Counted from the stretch's first letter, positions 34,936 to 43,612 are shown. The stretch: DNA of 64,000 nucleotides from Aulosira sp. FACHB-615 (GCF_014698045.1 NZ_JACJSE010000003.1:62001-126000); one strand, 5' to 3'. Numbers and translations are program-made. Notes: a model not told the origin generated them from the sequence alone.

Positions 34936-35490
34936 CTAACGTCGCAAAAATAACTGCGTCATGTAGTATGTATTCCCAACTCGCCAAATTCCCACACCAG
35001 TCTCTTGAAACACTGGACGCAGAACATTAGCCCGATGTCCAGGACTATTCATCCAACCTTTAATGGCGGCTGGTACAGGTTGCGGTACATTCGTACAGGT
35101 AAATAAGTTTTCTCCTACCATCAAATAAGAGATTCTCCCTGCACTTATTCTGTCTTTTAAGGTGCTACCATCAGCACCAGTGTGACTGAAGAATTTTTGC
35201 TGCGCCATTTGGCGGCTGTAGTTGCGAGCTACCTGGGTGAGTTTTTCGTTATTTTGCAGGGGCTGAAGTCCATTTTCTTGCCTGACTTTGTTGATACCTT
35301 GGCGGACTGCGGCTTCCATGTCTGCAATTTTGGCAGAGGCTGGCGGAATTACAGGTTGGGGTGGTTGCTGAGATGGTAATTCAATGTCGGGTAATGGCGG
35401 CAGATATTTTAGCATTTCTTCGCAGCCACTTACCAAAAGTGCGATCGCGGCTGAAGCTAACCATAAGATATGAGGTAGTTTATTTTGCAT
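34936..35490 (-). CDS. CAP/SCP-domain lipoprotein
   Basis: 184 residues. The signal segment (LASAAIALLVSGC) ends in a lipobox Cys at about residue 23. A proline-rich linker (PPLPDIELPSQQPPQP) leads to a CAP (SCP/PR1, YkwD-like) domain with the pattern INKVRQENGLQPLQNNEKLTQVARNYSRQMAQ, FFSHTGADGSTLKDRI, GENL and GWMNSPGHRANVL. Bacterial CAP proteins are secreted and of varied function (lipid binding, possible peptidase). No neighbour gives a clue. Confidence 0.88.
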   Translation of the reverse strand: MQNKLPHILWLASAAIALLVSGCEEMLKYLPPLPDIELPSQQPPQPVIPPASAKIADMEAAVRQGINKVRQENGLQPLQNNEKLTQVARNYSRQMAQQKFFSHTGADGSTLKDRISAGRISYLMVGENLFTCTNVPQPVPAAIKGWMNSPGHRANVLRPVFQETGVGIWRVGNTYYMTQLFLRR

Positions 35491-35714
35491 CTACTTATCA
35501 CAACCCAATTACCTCACCTGCATAATTCTTTCTCCAGACAAGAACTATCAATTTAGCTGTCATGATGAAGTTGCTGTGAGTTCTGTTCTTAAGGTAACAA
35601 AAATCGCCAAATTCAACTGACCTAGATTTGAGAGTTGCATTGCTGGAGAAAGAACAAGAATGAGTTTCAGAGTATGAGATTGTGAGATTCTCTCACTCCT
35701 CTGTTATCGGTGAT

Positions 35715-35966
35715 TTATAGGCGACCAATATTAGTCAGTCCTAAAACAATACCAATGCCAACAATGTGACCAAAAGCCATAGCCGCGATAAAGGTGGTAA
35801 CACTCACTGGCAATCCTGGTAATTTAGGCCCAACTTGGGGCTGCTCAATGCGGGTAGATAACAACAGAATAACCACGCTGGTAACGCTAATAATGATGCC
35901 AACGGTAGGAGTCCACGCAGGGGTAGCGGGGACATTAGCTGCTGCTGCCAGTAAATTTGATAACAT
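35715..35966 (-). CDS. psaK: Photosystem I subunit PsaK, divergent paralog
   Basis: An 83-residue two-helix membrane protein at the edge of photosystem I. The N-terminal segment (LLAAAANVPATPAWTPTVGII) and the second helix (AMAFGHIVGIGIVLGLTNIGRL) follow PsaK. The stromal loop between them (TRIEQPQVGPKLPGLPVSVTTF) lacks the usual FGGFGAPALLATTSFGH block, so this is a divergent copy. GGAGACC is present 8 bases upstream of the start. Divergent from trpF. Cyanobacteria often carry more than one psaK; this window shows only one. Confidence 0.8.
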   Translation of the reverse strand: MLSNLLAAAANVPATPAWTPTVGIIISVTSVVILLLSTRIEQPQVGPKLPGLPVSVTTFIAAMAFGHIVGIGIVLGLTNIGRL

Positions 35967-36070
35967 CTAGATTTGGTCTCCTAAATGAAAAAATTCATAA
36001 AACCTCCCAAATTATAGAATTAGTGAGTCAGCAACCAAAGATTGTTAGCAAAAATTCGCTCTTTAGAACC

Positions 36071-36703
36071 ATGCGGGTTAAAATCTGTGGCATCACTCAG
36101 CCAAAACAAGCAACTGCGATCGCATCTTTAGGCGCAACTGCCCTAGGATTTATTTGTGTACCTAGTTCACCTCGTTACGTAACTGCCACCCAAATCCGCG
36201 CAGTCGTTACCCAATTACCAGATAACATTGATAAAATCGGCGTTTTTGCTAACGCTGACATTTCGGAGATTAACCACATAGTTCAAGATGGCGGTTTAAC
36301 TGGTGTACAGTTACACGGAGACGAATCACCAGAATTTTGTTACCAACTCAGGCAAAATCTCCCCCATGTCGAAATTCTCAAAGCAATGAGGATACGCAGC
36401 CTTGACCACCTGGAACCAGCCGCTATTTACGCTCAACACGTAGATACTTTATTACTTGATGCTTATCATCCCCAACAGTTAGGGGGTACAGGCAAAACTT
36501 TAGATTGGGCAATGCTAGAAAAATTCCACCCCGGCACGCCGTGGTTTTTAGCTGGTGGATTAACCCCAGCAAATATCTTAGAAGCTTTAAGTCTGGTTAA
36601 CCCTGACGGTATCGATTTATCTAGCGGGGTCGAAATTCAACCAGGAAATAAAGATTTAAATAAAGTAGCTGAGTTATTTCAGAAGTTAGCGAGTAGGGAG
36701 TAG
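36071..36703 (+). CDS. trpF: Phosphoribosylanthranilate isomerase
   Basis: The third step of tryptophan synthesis, a TIM-barrel enzyme. 210 residues from the ATG at 36071 (MRVKICGITQ), the usual TrpF start; the longer frame from 35957 overlaps psaK and is rejected. The catalytic Cys7 is in KICGIT, with Asp in LLLDAYHPQQLGGTGKTLDW; phosphate-binding loops LAGGLTPAN and GIDLSSGVE are intact. The last three codons and the stop (Ser-Arg-Glu-stop) fall in a 7-bp repeat array. No other trp gene is near. Confidence 0.93.
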   Translation: MRVKICGITQPKQATAIASLGATALGFICVPSSPRYVTATQIRAVVTQLPDNIDKIGVFANADISEINHIVQDGGLTGVQLHGDESPEFCYQLRQNLPHVEILKAMRIRSLDHLEPAAIYAQHVDTLLLDAYHPQQLGGTGKTLDWAMLEKFHPGTPWFLAGGLTPANILEALSLVNPDGIDLSSGVEIQPGNKDLNKVAELFQKLASRE

Positions 36704-36726
36704 TGAATTTTCCCTACTCCCTACTC
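36691..36726. terminator. STRR-built hairpin between trpF and folE
   Basis: A perfect 13-bp inverted repeat, GAGTAGGGAGTAG (36691-36703) and CTACTCCCTACTC (36714-36726), with a 10-base loop, made of heptamer repeats and located between convergent genes. It includes the trpF stop codon. A role as bidirectional terminator is inferred. Confidence 0.7.
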
Positions 36727-36745
36727 CCAATTCCCCATTCCCTAC

Positions 36746-37453
36746 TTAAAAGAATGATGGTTGATGGCGAATCAAGTTGAAGAATTCTTCACGGGTTTTT
36801 TGTTCATCTTGGAATACGCCTAGCATGGCACTGGTAACAGTCCAAGAACCGGGTTTCTGCACACCGCGCATTACCATACACATGTGAGTGGCTTCCATGA
36901 CTACCGCTACACCTTGAGGTTCCAAAATCGTTTGAATTGCTTCGGCGATTTGGCGGGTTAACCTTTCTTGGACTTGCAAACGGCGAGAATACATTTCCAC
37001 AATCCGGGCTAACTTACTTAAGCCCACAACTTTTTGATTAGGAATATAAGCAAGATGCGCTCTGCCCATAAAAGGTAGCATGTGATGTTCACAGAGGCTA
37101 AAAAAGTTAATATCTCGCACGAGTACCATTTCGTTATGTCCTTCATCGAAAATGGCACCGTTCAATAGTTCGTCTAAAGATTGGTTATAGCCACTGGTGA
37201 GAAACCGCATTGCTTCCGCCACACGTTTGGGAGTTTTCAGCAATCCTTCACGTTCAGGGTCTTCCCCAACACCGACTATGATGTTTCTGACAGCATCCAT
37301 CATTTGCTCCATCTGTTCCTCAGAAGGCGGGTGCAAATCCGGTTGTCTGCCGTCGTGGGTGTTGCGATCGGGTCTGGTATTGATGGCATCTGCCAAATCA
37401 GAAATCAGAGGAGATTGAAAACGATTGGAACCGTTAGAACTAGCAATAGTCAT
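36746..37453 (-). CDS. folE: GTP cyclohydrolase I, copy 1
   Basis: Converts GTP to 7,8-dihydroneopterin triphosphate, the start of folate and pterin synthesis. 235 residues with a variable N-terminal extension of about 50 residues and a full catalytic core (EDPEREGLLKTPKRVAEAM, then DINFFSLCEHHMLPFMGRAHLAYIP, then EATHMCMVMRGVQKPGS). The zinc ligands (Cys and His in CEHH, Cys in THMCM) are present. An SDR gene lies 67 bases upstream on the same strand. A second copy lies at 55700. Confidence 0.95.
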   Translation of the reverse strand: MTIASSNGSNRFQSPLISDLADAINTRPDRNTHDGRQPDLHPPSEEQMEQMMDAVRNIIVGVGEDPEREGLLKTPKRVAEAMRFLTSGYNQSLDELLNGAIFDEGHNEMVLVRDINFFSLCEHHMLPFMGRAHLAYIPNQKVVGLSKLARIVEMYSRRLQVQERLTRQIAEAIQTILEPQGVAVVMEATHMCMVMRGVQKPGSWTVTSAMLGVFQDEQKTREEFFNLIRHQPSFF

Positions 37454-37490
37454 GATGTAATTTTTAGTTAGTTTGTTGGATGTTTGCGAT

Positions 37491-37523
37491 ACTCAGCACT
37501 CAGCACTTAGCACTCAGCACTCA
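37491..37523. repeat. STRR heptamers between folE and the SDR gene
   Basis: Four to five ACTCAGC/ACTTAGC units in tandem, reaching into the stop codon of the SDR gene (TGA at 37521-37523 on the minus strand). Confidence 0.8.
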
Positions 37524-38246
37524 AAATGTGCCTGCATTGGGCATCAGAACCAATTCATCAATCACTGCTTGTGGTGGCAATAAGACAGTGTGGAGAATTG
37601 ACTGTGCCACAATTTCTGGAGTTAACATTTTTGAACGGTCAAAGTTGGCGTGAACGGTGTCTGTGTCCCAAATTTCTGTATTCACAGAACCAGGACAAAT
37701 GACCGTGACACGGATACCGTGGGCGCGTTCTTCTTGAGCCAGGGTTTGAGAAAGGGCTAGAAGTCCGGCTTTGCTAACACAATAGGCTCCCCATCCAGCA
37801 AAGGTTTGCTTGGCAGCGATTGAGGCTACGTTGATAATTGTGCCTGTGCTGCGATCGCGCATTCCCGGTAAAATTCCTTTGATGCACTCAAATACACTGG
37901 TGAGATTGATGTTAATAACTTTTTGCCAGTCTTCTAAGCTTGTGTCGCTTAAATTCCCTGTATAGCCTATTCCGGCGTTATTGACCAAAATATCTATGTT
38001 GCCAAAATCTTGGGCGATCGCGGTAATTTTCGCTGCTACTTGGGGTAAATCGGCTAAATCTAGGGAGTATGCTTGAGCTTCTACTCCGCTTTCCTTGGCT
38101 GCTGTTGCTACCGCCTCTAATTTATCTAAAGAACGGCTGACTAAGGCAACATCTATGCCAGCTTTGGCAAATGCCAAGGCTGTTGCTTTGCCAATTCCGC
38201 TACTCGCCCCAGTAATCAGGGCGCGTTGTTTCTGCTTACTACCCAT
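37521..38246 (-). CDS. Short-chain dehydrogenase/reductase
   Basis: An NAD(P)-dependent SDR of about 241 residues. Motifs are ITGASSGIGKATALAFA (cofactor), NNAGIGYTG, INVASIAAKQTF with the catalytic Ser, and YCVSK with the Tyr/Lys pair. The C-terminus is short (LVLMPNAGTF) like the YdfG/3-ketoacyl group. The substrate is unknown; the position just upstream of folE could suggest a pterin reductase role but this is only context. The start at the second Met (38246) follows GGGGGAAA; the first Met at 38258 has no such site. Confidence 0.85.
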   Translation of the reverse strand: MGSKQKQRALITGASSGIGKATALAFAKAGIDVALVSRSLDKLEAVATAAKESGVEAQAYSLDLADLPQVAAKITAIAQDFGNIDILVNNAGIGYTGNLSDTSLEDWQKVININLTSVFECIKGILPGMRDRSTGTIINVASIAAKQTFAGWGAYCVSKAGLLALSQTLAQEERAHGIRVTVICPGSVNTEIWDTDTVHANFDRSKMLTPEIVAQSILHTVLLPPQAVIDELVLMPNAGTF

Positions 38247-38258
38247 GCTTTCCCCCAT

Positions 38259-38599
38259 TTTTTTGGCAGTGACCCCAGCCCTTTGCCACCAAATTATTTA
38301 AGTCTTTCGGATGGGCCACATTAAAGTAACCTTAAATTCCGATAATTTTTTTTGACAATTGCTATATTGAATTGTCAGTATGGGAAATTTTACCCAATAA
38401 AATACATCCCAAAGATGAAAATTAAGTCTTCATCTGGGAGTTTAGGCTGTCTACTCGCAAAACTAAACGAAATCTCTCGTTTAAGTGAGTCGATTAATCA
38501 AAAATACAAATGCCTGTGGTTAAAAAGATTGTTAAAAATCTTTAAGAACCACAGGCAATTATAGCATTGCTCTTGAATTAATGACCTAGCTTGGGTTTG
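38259..38599. other. Intergenic region with an inverted repeat and a long hairpin
   Basis: A 341-base region between the SDR gene and accA, both on the minus strand. It contains the TGACAATT/AATTGTCA inverted repeat near 38354-38378 and a long hairpin at 38511-38557. A 70-codon plus-strand frame here has no family features and is not accepted. Confidence 0.6.
38511..38557. terminator. Long hairpin downstream of accA
   Basis: Outer arms TGCCTGTGGTT and AACCACAGGCA (11 bp, perfect) and inner arms AAAGATT and AATCTTT surround a small loop. It lies 43 bases after the accA stop. The T-run is modest, so it could be a terminator or a stable 3' end or small RNA. Confidence 0.7.
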
Positions 38600-39580
38600 C
38601 TAGTGGGGAATTTCTGTAAAGACACCGATTTTGCGGAATTTATCGTAACGCAGTTGCCGTCTTTCTTGGGATGTTAACTGTTTGAGTTCATCTAAGTTAT
38701 CTAAAAGGGCTTGCTTAAGGGTGGTTGCGGCTTCTAAGGGGTCAGAGTGAGCGCCACCAATAGGTTCTGACAAAATTTGGTCAATAATCCCTAAATTTTT
38801 TAAATCATGGGAAGTAATTTTTAAAGCCATAGCAGCTTGGGGTGCTTTGCCGGCATCTTTCCAAAGAATTGCGGCACAACCTTCAGGGCTGATCACAGTG
38901 TAAACAGCATGTTCAAACATCAGTAGGCGATCGCAAATCCCAATCCCTAGCGCCCCACCAGAACTTGCTTCACCAATCACTGTGCAGATAATTGGTACAT
39001 CCAAGCTAAACATTTCCCGGAGGTTATAGGCAATGGCTTCACCTGCGCCTTGATGTTCGGCGGCGACGGTGGCTAAAGCGCCTGGTGTATCCACAAAAGC
39101 TAAAATCGGCATTCCAAATTTATTGGCATGTTCCATCAGCCGCATTGCCTTGCGATAACCACCAGGAGCCGCCATCCCGAAGTTCCGCGCAATGTTATCC
39201 TTAGTGTCACGCCCTTTTTGTTGACCTAACATCACTACTGGTTGCCCACCTAAACGAGCGACACCAGCAATTAAAGCCGGATCATCAGTCCCACAGCGAT
39301 CGCCATGCAACTCCATCCATTCATCGGTAATTGCCTGAATATAATCCAGCGTGCTGGGGCGACGGGGATGACGGGCGACTTGTACCTTTTGAGCCGGAGA
39401 TAATGTACTGAAAATCTCCTCACGCAGTTTTGTGGCGCGTGCTTCTAGCTTGCGAATTTCGCCAGATACATCAACACCATTTTCTTCTGCTAGTTGCCGA
39501 ATCTGCTCAATGCGGTTTGAGAGTTCGGCTAACGGCTTTTCAAAATCCAACAGTAGTGGTTTACGCTCGGTAGTGGCCAT
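38600..39580 (-). CDS. accA: Acetyl-CoA carboxylase carboxyltransferase subunit alpha
   Basis: The alpha half of the carboxyltransferase that makes malonyl-CoA, the first step of fatty acid synthesis. 326 residues, the usual length. The crotonase-type core shows GRDTKDNIARNFGMAAPGGYRKA, LAFVDTPGALATVAAEHQGAGEAIA, and GEASSGGALGIGICDRLLMFEHAVYTVISPEGCAAILWKD. It is downstream of the alkane genes AAR and ADO on the same strand, a linkage seen in many cyanobacteria. Confidence 0.96.
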   Translation of the reverse strand: MATTERKPLLLDFEKPLAELSNRIEQIRQLAEENGVDVSGEIRKLEARATKLREEIFSTLSPAQKVQVARHPRRPSTLDYIQAITDEWMELHGDRCGTDDPALIAGVARLGGQPVVMLGQQKGRDTKDNIARNFGMAAPGGYRKAMRLMEHANKFGMPILAFVDTPGALATVAAEHQGAGEAIAYNLREMFSLDVPIICTVIGEASSGGALGIGICDRLLMFEHAVYTVISPEGCAAILWKDAGKAPQAAMALKITSHDLKNLGIIDQILSEPIGGAHSDPLEAATTLKQALLDNLDELKQLTSQERRQLRYDKFRKIGVFTEIPH

Positions 39581-39614
39581 AATTTAGGGATGAGGAACTA
39601 GGGATTGGGGATTA

Positions 39615-39680
39615 AAGAAGTAAAAAGTAAAAAGGCTAAAGTAAAAACATTCTTTTACCTTTTAACTTTTAACTTTTGAC
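39615..39680. repeat. Heptamer repeats between AAR and accA
   Basis: AAAGTAA-type units near 39618-39647 face TTTTAAC-type units near 39653-39680, so they can pair. They occupy the spacer between the AAR gene and accA. Confidence 0.65.
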
Positions 39681-39684
39681 TTTG

Positions 39685-40704
39685 TTAAAGCAGCAAAGGT
39701 CTAAAGCCATGTTTCACCGATGCTTGACCAATCTGCTCCATTTTGTCTACGGTAATCTGATTACGCCCCCAAGAAAAGTTCGTATGTAACTTCTCAAATT
39801 CCAGTAGCATCGCTTCGGCGAAACAAGCAAATAGCTGACGTTCTGGCACTTCCATATTGACGATTTTCATGATTTTCCAGTCAATATCCAAAGAATGCTC
39901 AACAATGCCACCGTTGAGTACATGAACGTCAGGATGTTGAATTTTTGTCGCTAAATTTTTGGGATAGCCGCCATCAATCAGGACACAAGGTTGTTTTAAC
40001 ATCTTGGGGTCAATTTCTACCCCTTTGGGCATACTTGCCACCCAAACCACAATATCAGCTTCGGGTAAGGCTGCCTCTAAGGCCATAATTTTGCCCCGCC
40101 CTAGTTCGTCTTGTAAATTTTGCAGGCGTTCTTGGTTACGGGCGATGAGCAGAATTTCCTTGACATCTGTTTTGGCATCTAGCCAACGTGTGACTGCACT
40201 ACCAATATCCCCAGTTGCACCACAGATAGCCACTGTTGCTTTCGACAGTTCAATTCCAACTTGTTTGGCAGCTGCCTCTACTTGCCGACAGATAATATAA
40301 GCAGTGTGTGTATTACCTGTAGTGAAGCGTTCAAACTCTAATGTGACGTTACGGACTTGGCTGAACTGCTCTAAATTAAAGTTTTCAAAAATAATTGATG
40401 AAAAACCGCCTAAAGCCGTGATATCTATATCATGCTTTTGAGCATGAGCCATTGCATTTAAAATTTTGCGAGTTGCCGCTTTAATTCGTCTATTTGCCAG
40501 CATTTCTGGCAAAAAGCATGATTCTACGTACTTGCCTTCGATTGTTTCTCCAGTCAAACTGGTAACTTTAATGTGATCAACAATTTGCGGCGGGGCGCTG
40601 CACCAAAAATCTAGACCTTGATCGGCATATTCTGGGTATCCCAATTGTTGAGCTACCGCTTGAGCGTGTTCTAAACTAGTCAGATGTCCAATTAGACCAA
40701 ACAT
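39685..40704 (-). CDS. aar: Long-chain acyl-[acyl-carrier-protein] reductase (AAR)
   Basis: The first step of cyanobacterial alkane synthesis, reducing acyl-ACP to a fatty aldehyde with NADPH. 339 residues. The start MFGLIGHLTSLEHA is typical. The Rossmann motif is ATVAICGATGDIGSAVTRWL (about residue 160-178), and the catalytic Cys is in KQPCVLIDGGYP. It lies directly downstream of ADO on the same strand, the conserved alkane operon order, with a 209-base spacer that holds heptamer repeats. Confidence 0.95.
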   Translation of the reverse strand: MFGLIGHLTSLEHAQAVAQQLGYPEYADQGLDFWCSAPPQIVDHIKVTSLTGETIEGKYVESCFLPEMLANRRIKAATRKILNAMAHAQKHDIDITALGGFSSIIFENFNLEQFSQVRNVTLEFERFTTGNTHTAYIICRQVEAAAKQVGIELSKATVAICGATGDIGSAVTRWLDAKTDVKEILLIARNQERLQNLQDELGRGKIMALEAALPEADIVVWVASMPKGVEIDPKMLKQPCVLIDGGYPKNLATKIQHPDVHVLNGGIVEHSLDIDWKIMKIVNMEVPERQLFACFAEAMLLEFEKLHTNFSWGRNQITVDKMEQIGQASVKHGFRPLLL

Positions 40705-40786
40705 GTAGTGTGTATTAGGCGTTTGCTGCGTCGAAAGCGTGGAATTGAGTGGGTAAGTGAGAATACCTAACCTTAAAAATACAACA

Positions 40787-40911
40787 AAGTGTGAAGTATG
40801 AAGTATGAAGTATGAAGTGTAAAGTCTGGAATTTTAGCAAAATGGTGAATTTAATTCTGACTTTTGAGTTCTTTTTTAACCTTCATTCCTCATGCTTCAT
40901 CCTTCATACTT
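40787..40911. repeat. Facing STRR arrays in the ADO-AAR spacer
   Basis: GAAGTAT-type heptamers at 40787-40826 and complementary CTTCATN units at about 40878-40911 flank a 50-base centre and could form a long hairpin between the two alkane genes. Confidence 0.75.
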
Positions 40912-40913
40912 GT

Positions 40914-41609
40914 TTAAGCAGCTGAGAGTCCGTAGGCTGATAAGCGCATGATATCTCTGGTTGTGAAGCCAATGTTACTTAAAGCTTCACCGTATTGAAT
41001 CATGAAGTCTTCGACTAAAGCTTCTTTTTCCATTGCTAACACTTCAGCATCGGTCGCTACTTGGTTGAGCATTTTCCAAACAATGGGTAGGTTTTGGCGG
41101 TTTGCTTCTTCTAGTTCAGCTTTGGAGGCTTCAAAGTTAGCTTTCAGCCAAACTTCACCAAAGTTTAAATGACTATACTCATCTTTGACTACACCCTCAG
41201 TAATTTTGCGGGCAAAAGCATCAGCAACAGGGATGTAGATGTTGTAGGCCGCGATCGCAAAACATTCAATAATCAAAGATTGAATCAGTAAGCAGGTGAC
41301 AACCTTACCTTGGGCGGCGGCGACTTTAAAGTTATCGTGCAGAGGTGCAAAAAACTCCTTAGCAAATTGCAAATCTGGTGTCACGTTTAAATTGCGGCCG
41401 CAAGCTTCAAAGCCTTTTTTATGGCGGCTTTCCATTTTCGACAAGCGAATTAAATCATCACTATGATCAGGCAGCAGTTCAGCTAGTTTAATGTAATTCT
41501 CATAAGCTTCTTGTTCCCCTTCAATCACGATCGCATTAATGCGACTATAGGCATCTTTATATGTTTCACTTTGGAAATCTATTTCTAATCCATCTGCTAA
41601 CTGCTGCAT
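40914..41609 (-). CDS. ado: Aldehyde oxygenase, deformylating (ADO)
   Basis: Converts fatty aldehydes to alkanes plus formate, using a di-iron centre and ferredoxin electrons. 231 residues, the family length. The di-iron ligand motifs are visible in four helices: EGEQEAYENY, KMESRHKKGFEACG, IIECFAIAAYNIY and KDEYSHLNFGEVW. The C-terminus (RDIMRLSAYGLSAA) is intact. It is the upstream gene of the ADO-AAR-accA run. Confidence 0.96.
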   Translation of the reverse strand: MQQLADGLEIDFQSETYKDAYSRINAIVIEGEQEAYENYIKLAELLPDHSDDLIRLSKMESRHKKGFEACGRNLNVTPDLQFAKEFFAPLHDNFKVAAAQGKVVTCLLIQSLIIECFAIAAYNIYIPVADAFARKITEGVVKDEYSHLNFGEVWLKANFEASKAELEEANRQNLPIVWKMLNQVATDAEVLAMEKEALVEDFMIQYGEALSNIGFTTRDIMRLSAYGLSAA

Positions 41610-41858
41610 GGTATCGTCACTCCTGTAAAATGAATCATTTGATACTAACGCTTAATTTACCCTGTCATTTTAGGGCAATCTTCACTGTTGTTTAATTTAA
41701 CTTAACAAGTCACTATGTAATAGATTAGCTTTTGCTGGGGGCGATACTCTAGTACTAAAGAAACAAATGCAGAGAGTCGATTTAATCGTCAAGAGTCAAT
41801 AATTAAGTTTCTCGCTAGTCCCTAGCCTCTAGCCCCTAAGCTCTGCTATCTCACACTT

Positions 41859-42686
41859 ATGATGAAATCAAGTTGGCATCTCAAATCTGGCGATATTTTT
41901 AGTTTAGCGGTACTGCTGTTAGGCGCATTCATTGTCTTGCTACCGCTATTTGTTGTGTTTTTCACTTCTTTTGCACCCCCTGGCGCGACTCCAGATATCA
42001 CGATGCCGCGAAATTGGTCGTTAGATAATTATCATGATGCGTGGCAGCGCGGGAAGTTCCTTTTAGCTTTTGCTAATTCTACTGTAGTAGCGATCGCAGT
42101 CACCGCATTTCAGCTAATCACCTCTGCTTTGGCTGGTTACGCCTTGGCAAGATTGAAATTTCGTGGCAGACAAGCATTGCTGTTAGTTGTTTTAGCAACC
42201 CTAGTGATTCCTTTTCAGCTGTTAGTTATACCTATATTTTTGGTGTTGAAGTGGGGACACTTAATTAATACCTATGGGGCGCTGATTTTACCCACGGCTG
42301 TCAATGGCTTTGGCATATTTCTTTTACGCCAATATTTTCAGACAATTCCGGTAGAACTAGAAGAAGCAGCCATCATTGACGGGGCAAACAGGTTACAAAT
42401 CTTATGGCGGGTGTTATTACCTTTAGCCCGTCCGGCTTTGGTGACGTTGTTTTTATTCACCTTTATTGCGGAATGGAATGATTTGTTTAAGCCTTTGGTA
42501 TTTACCACACGCCCCGAATTAAGAACCGTACAGTTGGCATTAGCCGAGTTTCAAGAACAATTTACCAACAACTGGCCTTTGATGATGGCAGCCGTAACAA
42601 TTGCAACCGTACCAGTGATGGCACTATTTTTAATTGGTCAGCGTCAATTTATTCGGGGAATTGCTACAACGGGAATCAAGAATTGA
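41859..42686 (+). CDS. Carbohydrate ABC transporter permease (MalG-like)
   Basis: An inner-membrane permease of 275 residues with six transmembrane helices. The EAA loop that docks the ATPase is ELEEAAIIDGANRLQILWRVLLPLARPAL (about residues 166-195), in the form typical of sugar-uptake systems of the MalG/UgpE group. No partner permease, ATPase or binding protein of the same class is adjacent, so its partners must be encoded elsewhere. The start at 41859 gives a short N-terminal tail before TM1. Confidence 0.9.
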   Translation: MMKSSWHLKSGDIFSLAVLLLGAFIVLLPLFVVFFTSFAPPGATPDITMPRNWSLDNYHDAWQRGKFLLAFANSTVVAIAVTAFQLITSALAGYALARLKFRGRQALLLVVLATLVIPFQLLVIPIFLVLKWGHLINTYGALILPTAVNGFGIFLLRQYFQTIPVELEEAAIIDGANRLQILWRVLLPLARPALVTLFLFTFIAEWNDLFKPLVFTTRPELRTVQLALAEFQEQFTNNWPLMMAAVTIATVPVMALFLIGQRQFIRGIATTGIKN

Positions 42687-42699
42687 TGTTGGGAAGTGA

Positions 42700-42905
42700 G
42701 GATGAGGGAAGGGGGACAAGGGGGACAAGGGGGACAAGGTAGTAGTAAGTCGGTAATTGCAGCGCACTAGATGAAGCAACTTAAAATAGTCTGACAACTC
42801 GTGATAAATGACCAAATAAAAAACTTTTTTAGATATCAAATACCATCCATTTTCCCCTCCTCTTCCTTGTCTCCCTTGTCTCCCTTGTCCCTCTCCTCTC
42901 CCCAT
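42700..42905. repeat. Facing GGGACAAGG repeats
   Basis: Three GGGGGACAA units at 42712-42740 face CCCTTGTCT units at 42866-42896. The two arrays are complementary and flank about 125 bases between the permease gene and the next gene. Confidence 0.75.
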
Positions 42906-42942
42906 CAAATAGGACTGCTAAATCAGCAAAGGGTGTTAGTCT

Positions 42943-43464
42943 ATGTCTTGCCAAAAATCTTTGCCAATACTTTTGGGTTTCAGCTTGGGTGCAATTTTGC
43001 TGTTACCAATTTCTCCTTCATTAGCAGAAATAGCTGCCGTTCCCTTACCTTCAGATGCGCCGTTGGAACTAGATTTATTAACTAAACCCAACAGCAATGT
43101 AATTACAGCTAACACCATTAACCCACAAGGATTAACAACTCCAAGTTTATGGTTAGCGCAAGCTAATTCTGAAAGTAAGTTGTTGGATAATTGGATAGCG
43201 TATCCTGCTACTGCAACCACACCCGGAAGAGTAGATGTAATTGTCAATCAACAAGTTTGGAGCATACTAGATTATCTAGAACGCTACAGTTTTATAAATC
43301 GCCTCGGCAATGTTGCCCGAAAGGATGTTTATAATTTGCGGGTGTTTAATTATCAGCAGGAACTTTTAGGGAGTTATACCTGTAACTTTCAAACTAATCC
43401 AACATCATGCCGCATTCAAATTAATTCTTTAAATAGATTAGTATTACAGCAATCGTCTGAATGA
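42943..43464 (+). CDS. Exported protein of unknown function, 173 aa
   Basis: The N-terminus has a signal peptide (KSLPILLGFSLGAILLLPISPSLAEIAA; cleavage likely after SLA). The mature part is beta-rich with no recognised enzyme motif. A C-terminal pair of Cys (GSYTCNFQTNPTSCRIQI) may form a disulfide. It is probably periplasmic. No operon partner is evident. Function unknown. Confidence 0.7.
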   Translation: MSCQKSLPILLGFSLGAILLLPISPSLAEIAAVPLPSDAPLELDLLTKPNSNVITANTINPQGLTTPSLWLAQANSESKLLDNWIAYPATATTPGRVDVIVNQQVWSILDYLERYSFINRLGNVARKDVYNLRVFNYQQELLGSYTCNFQTNPTSCRIQINSLNRLVLQQSSE

Positions 43465-43612
43465 AGGTGATAGGTGATAGGTGATAGGTTACAGGTGAAA
43501 ATGTTATTAGTATTTTTAGGTTAATTAAACTAAAATTTTCTTGCCTCCCGCCTTCTGCCTGCTTGGTGAGCGAAGTCGAACCACTGCCTCCTGCCTTCTC
43601 TCAACTACTTAA

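Noticed and set aside
35957..36070. Longer trpF start
   Set aside because: It overlaps the psaK start and adds residues not found in TrpF; the ATG at 36071 gives the normal KICGIT N-terminus.
38352..38564. 70-codon plus-strand frame between the SDR gene and accA
   Set aside because: It has a TTG start, runs through the long hairpin, and shows no family pattern.
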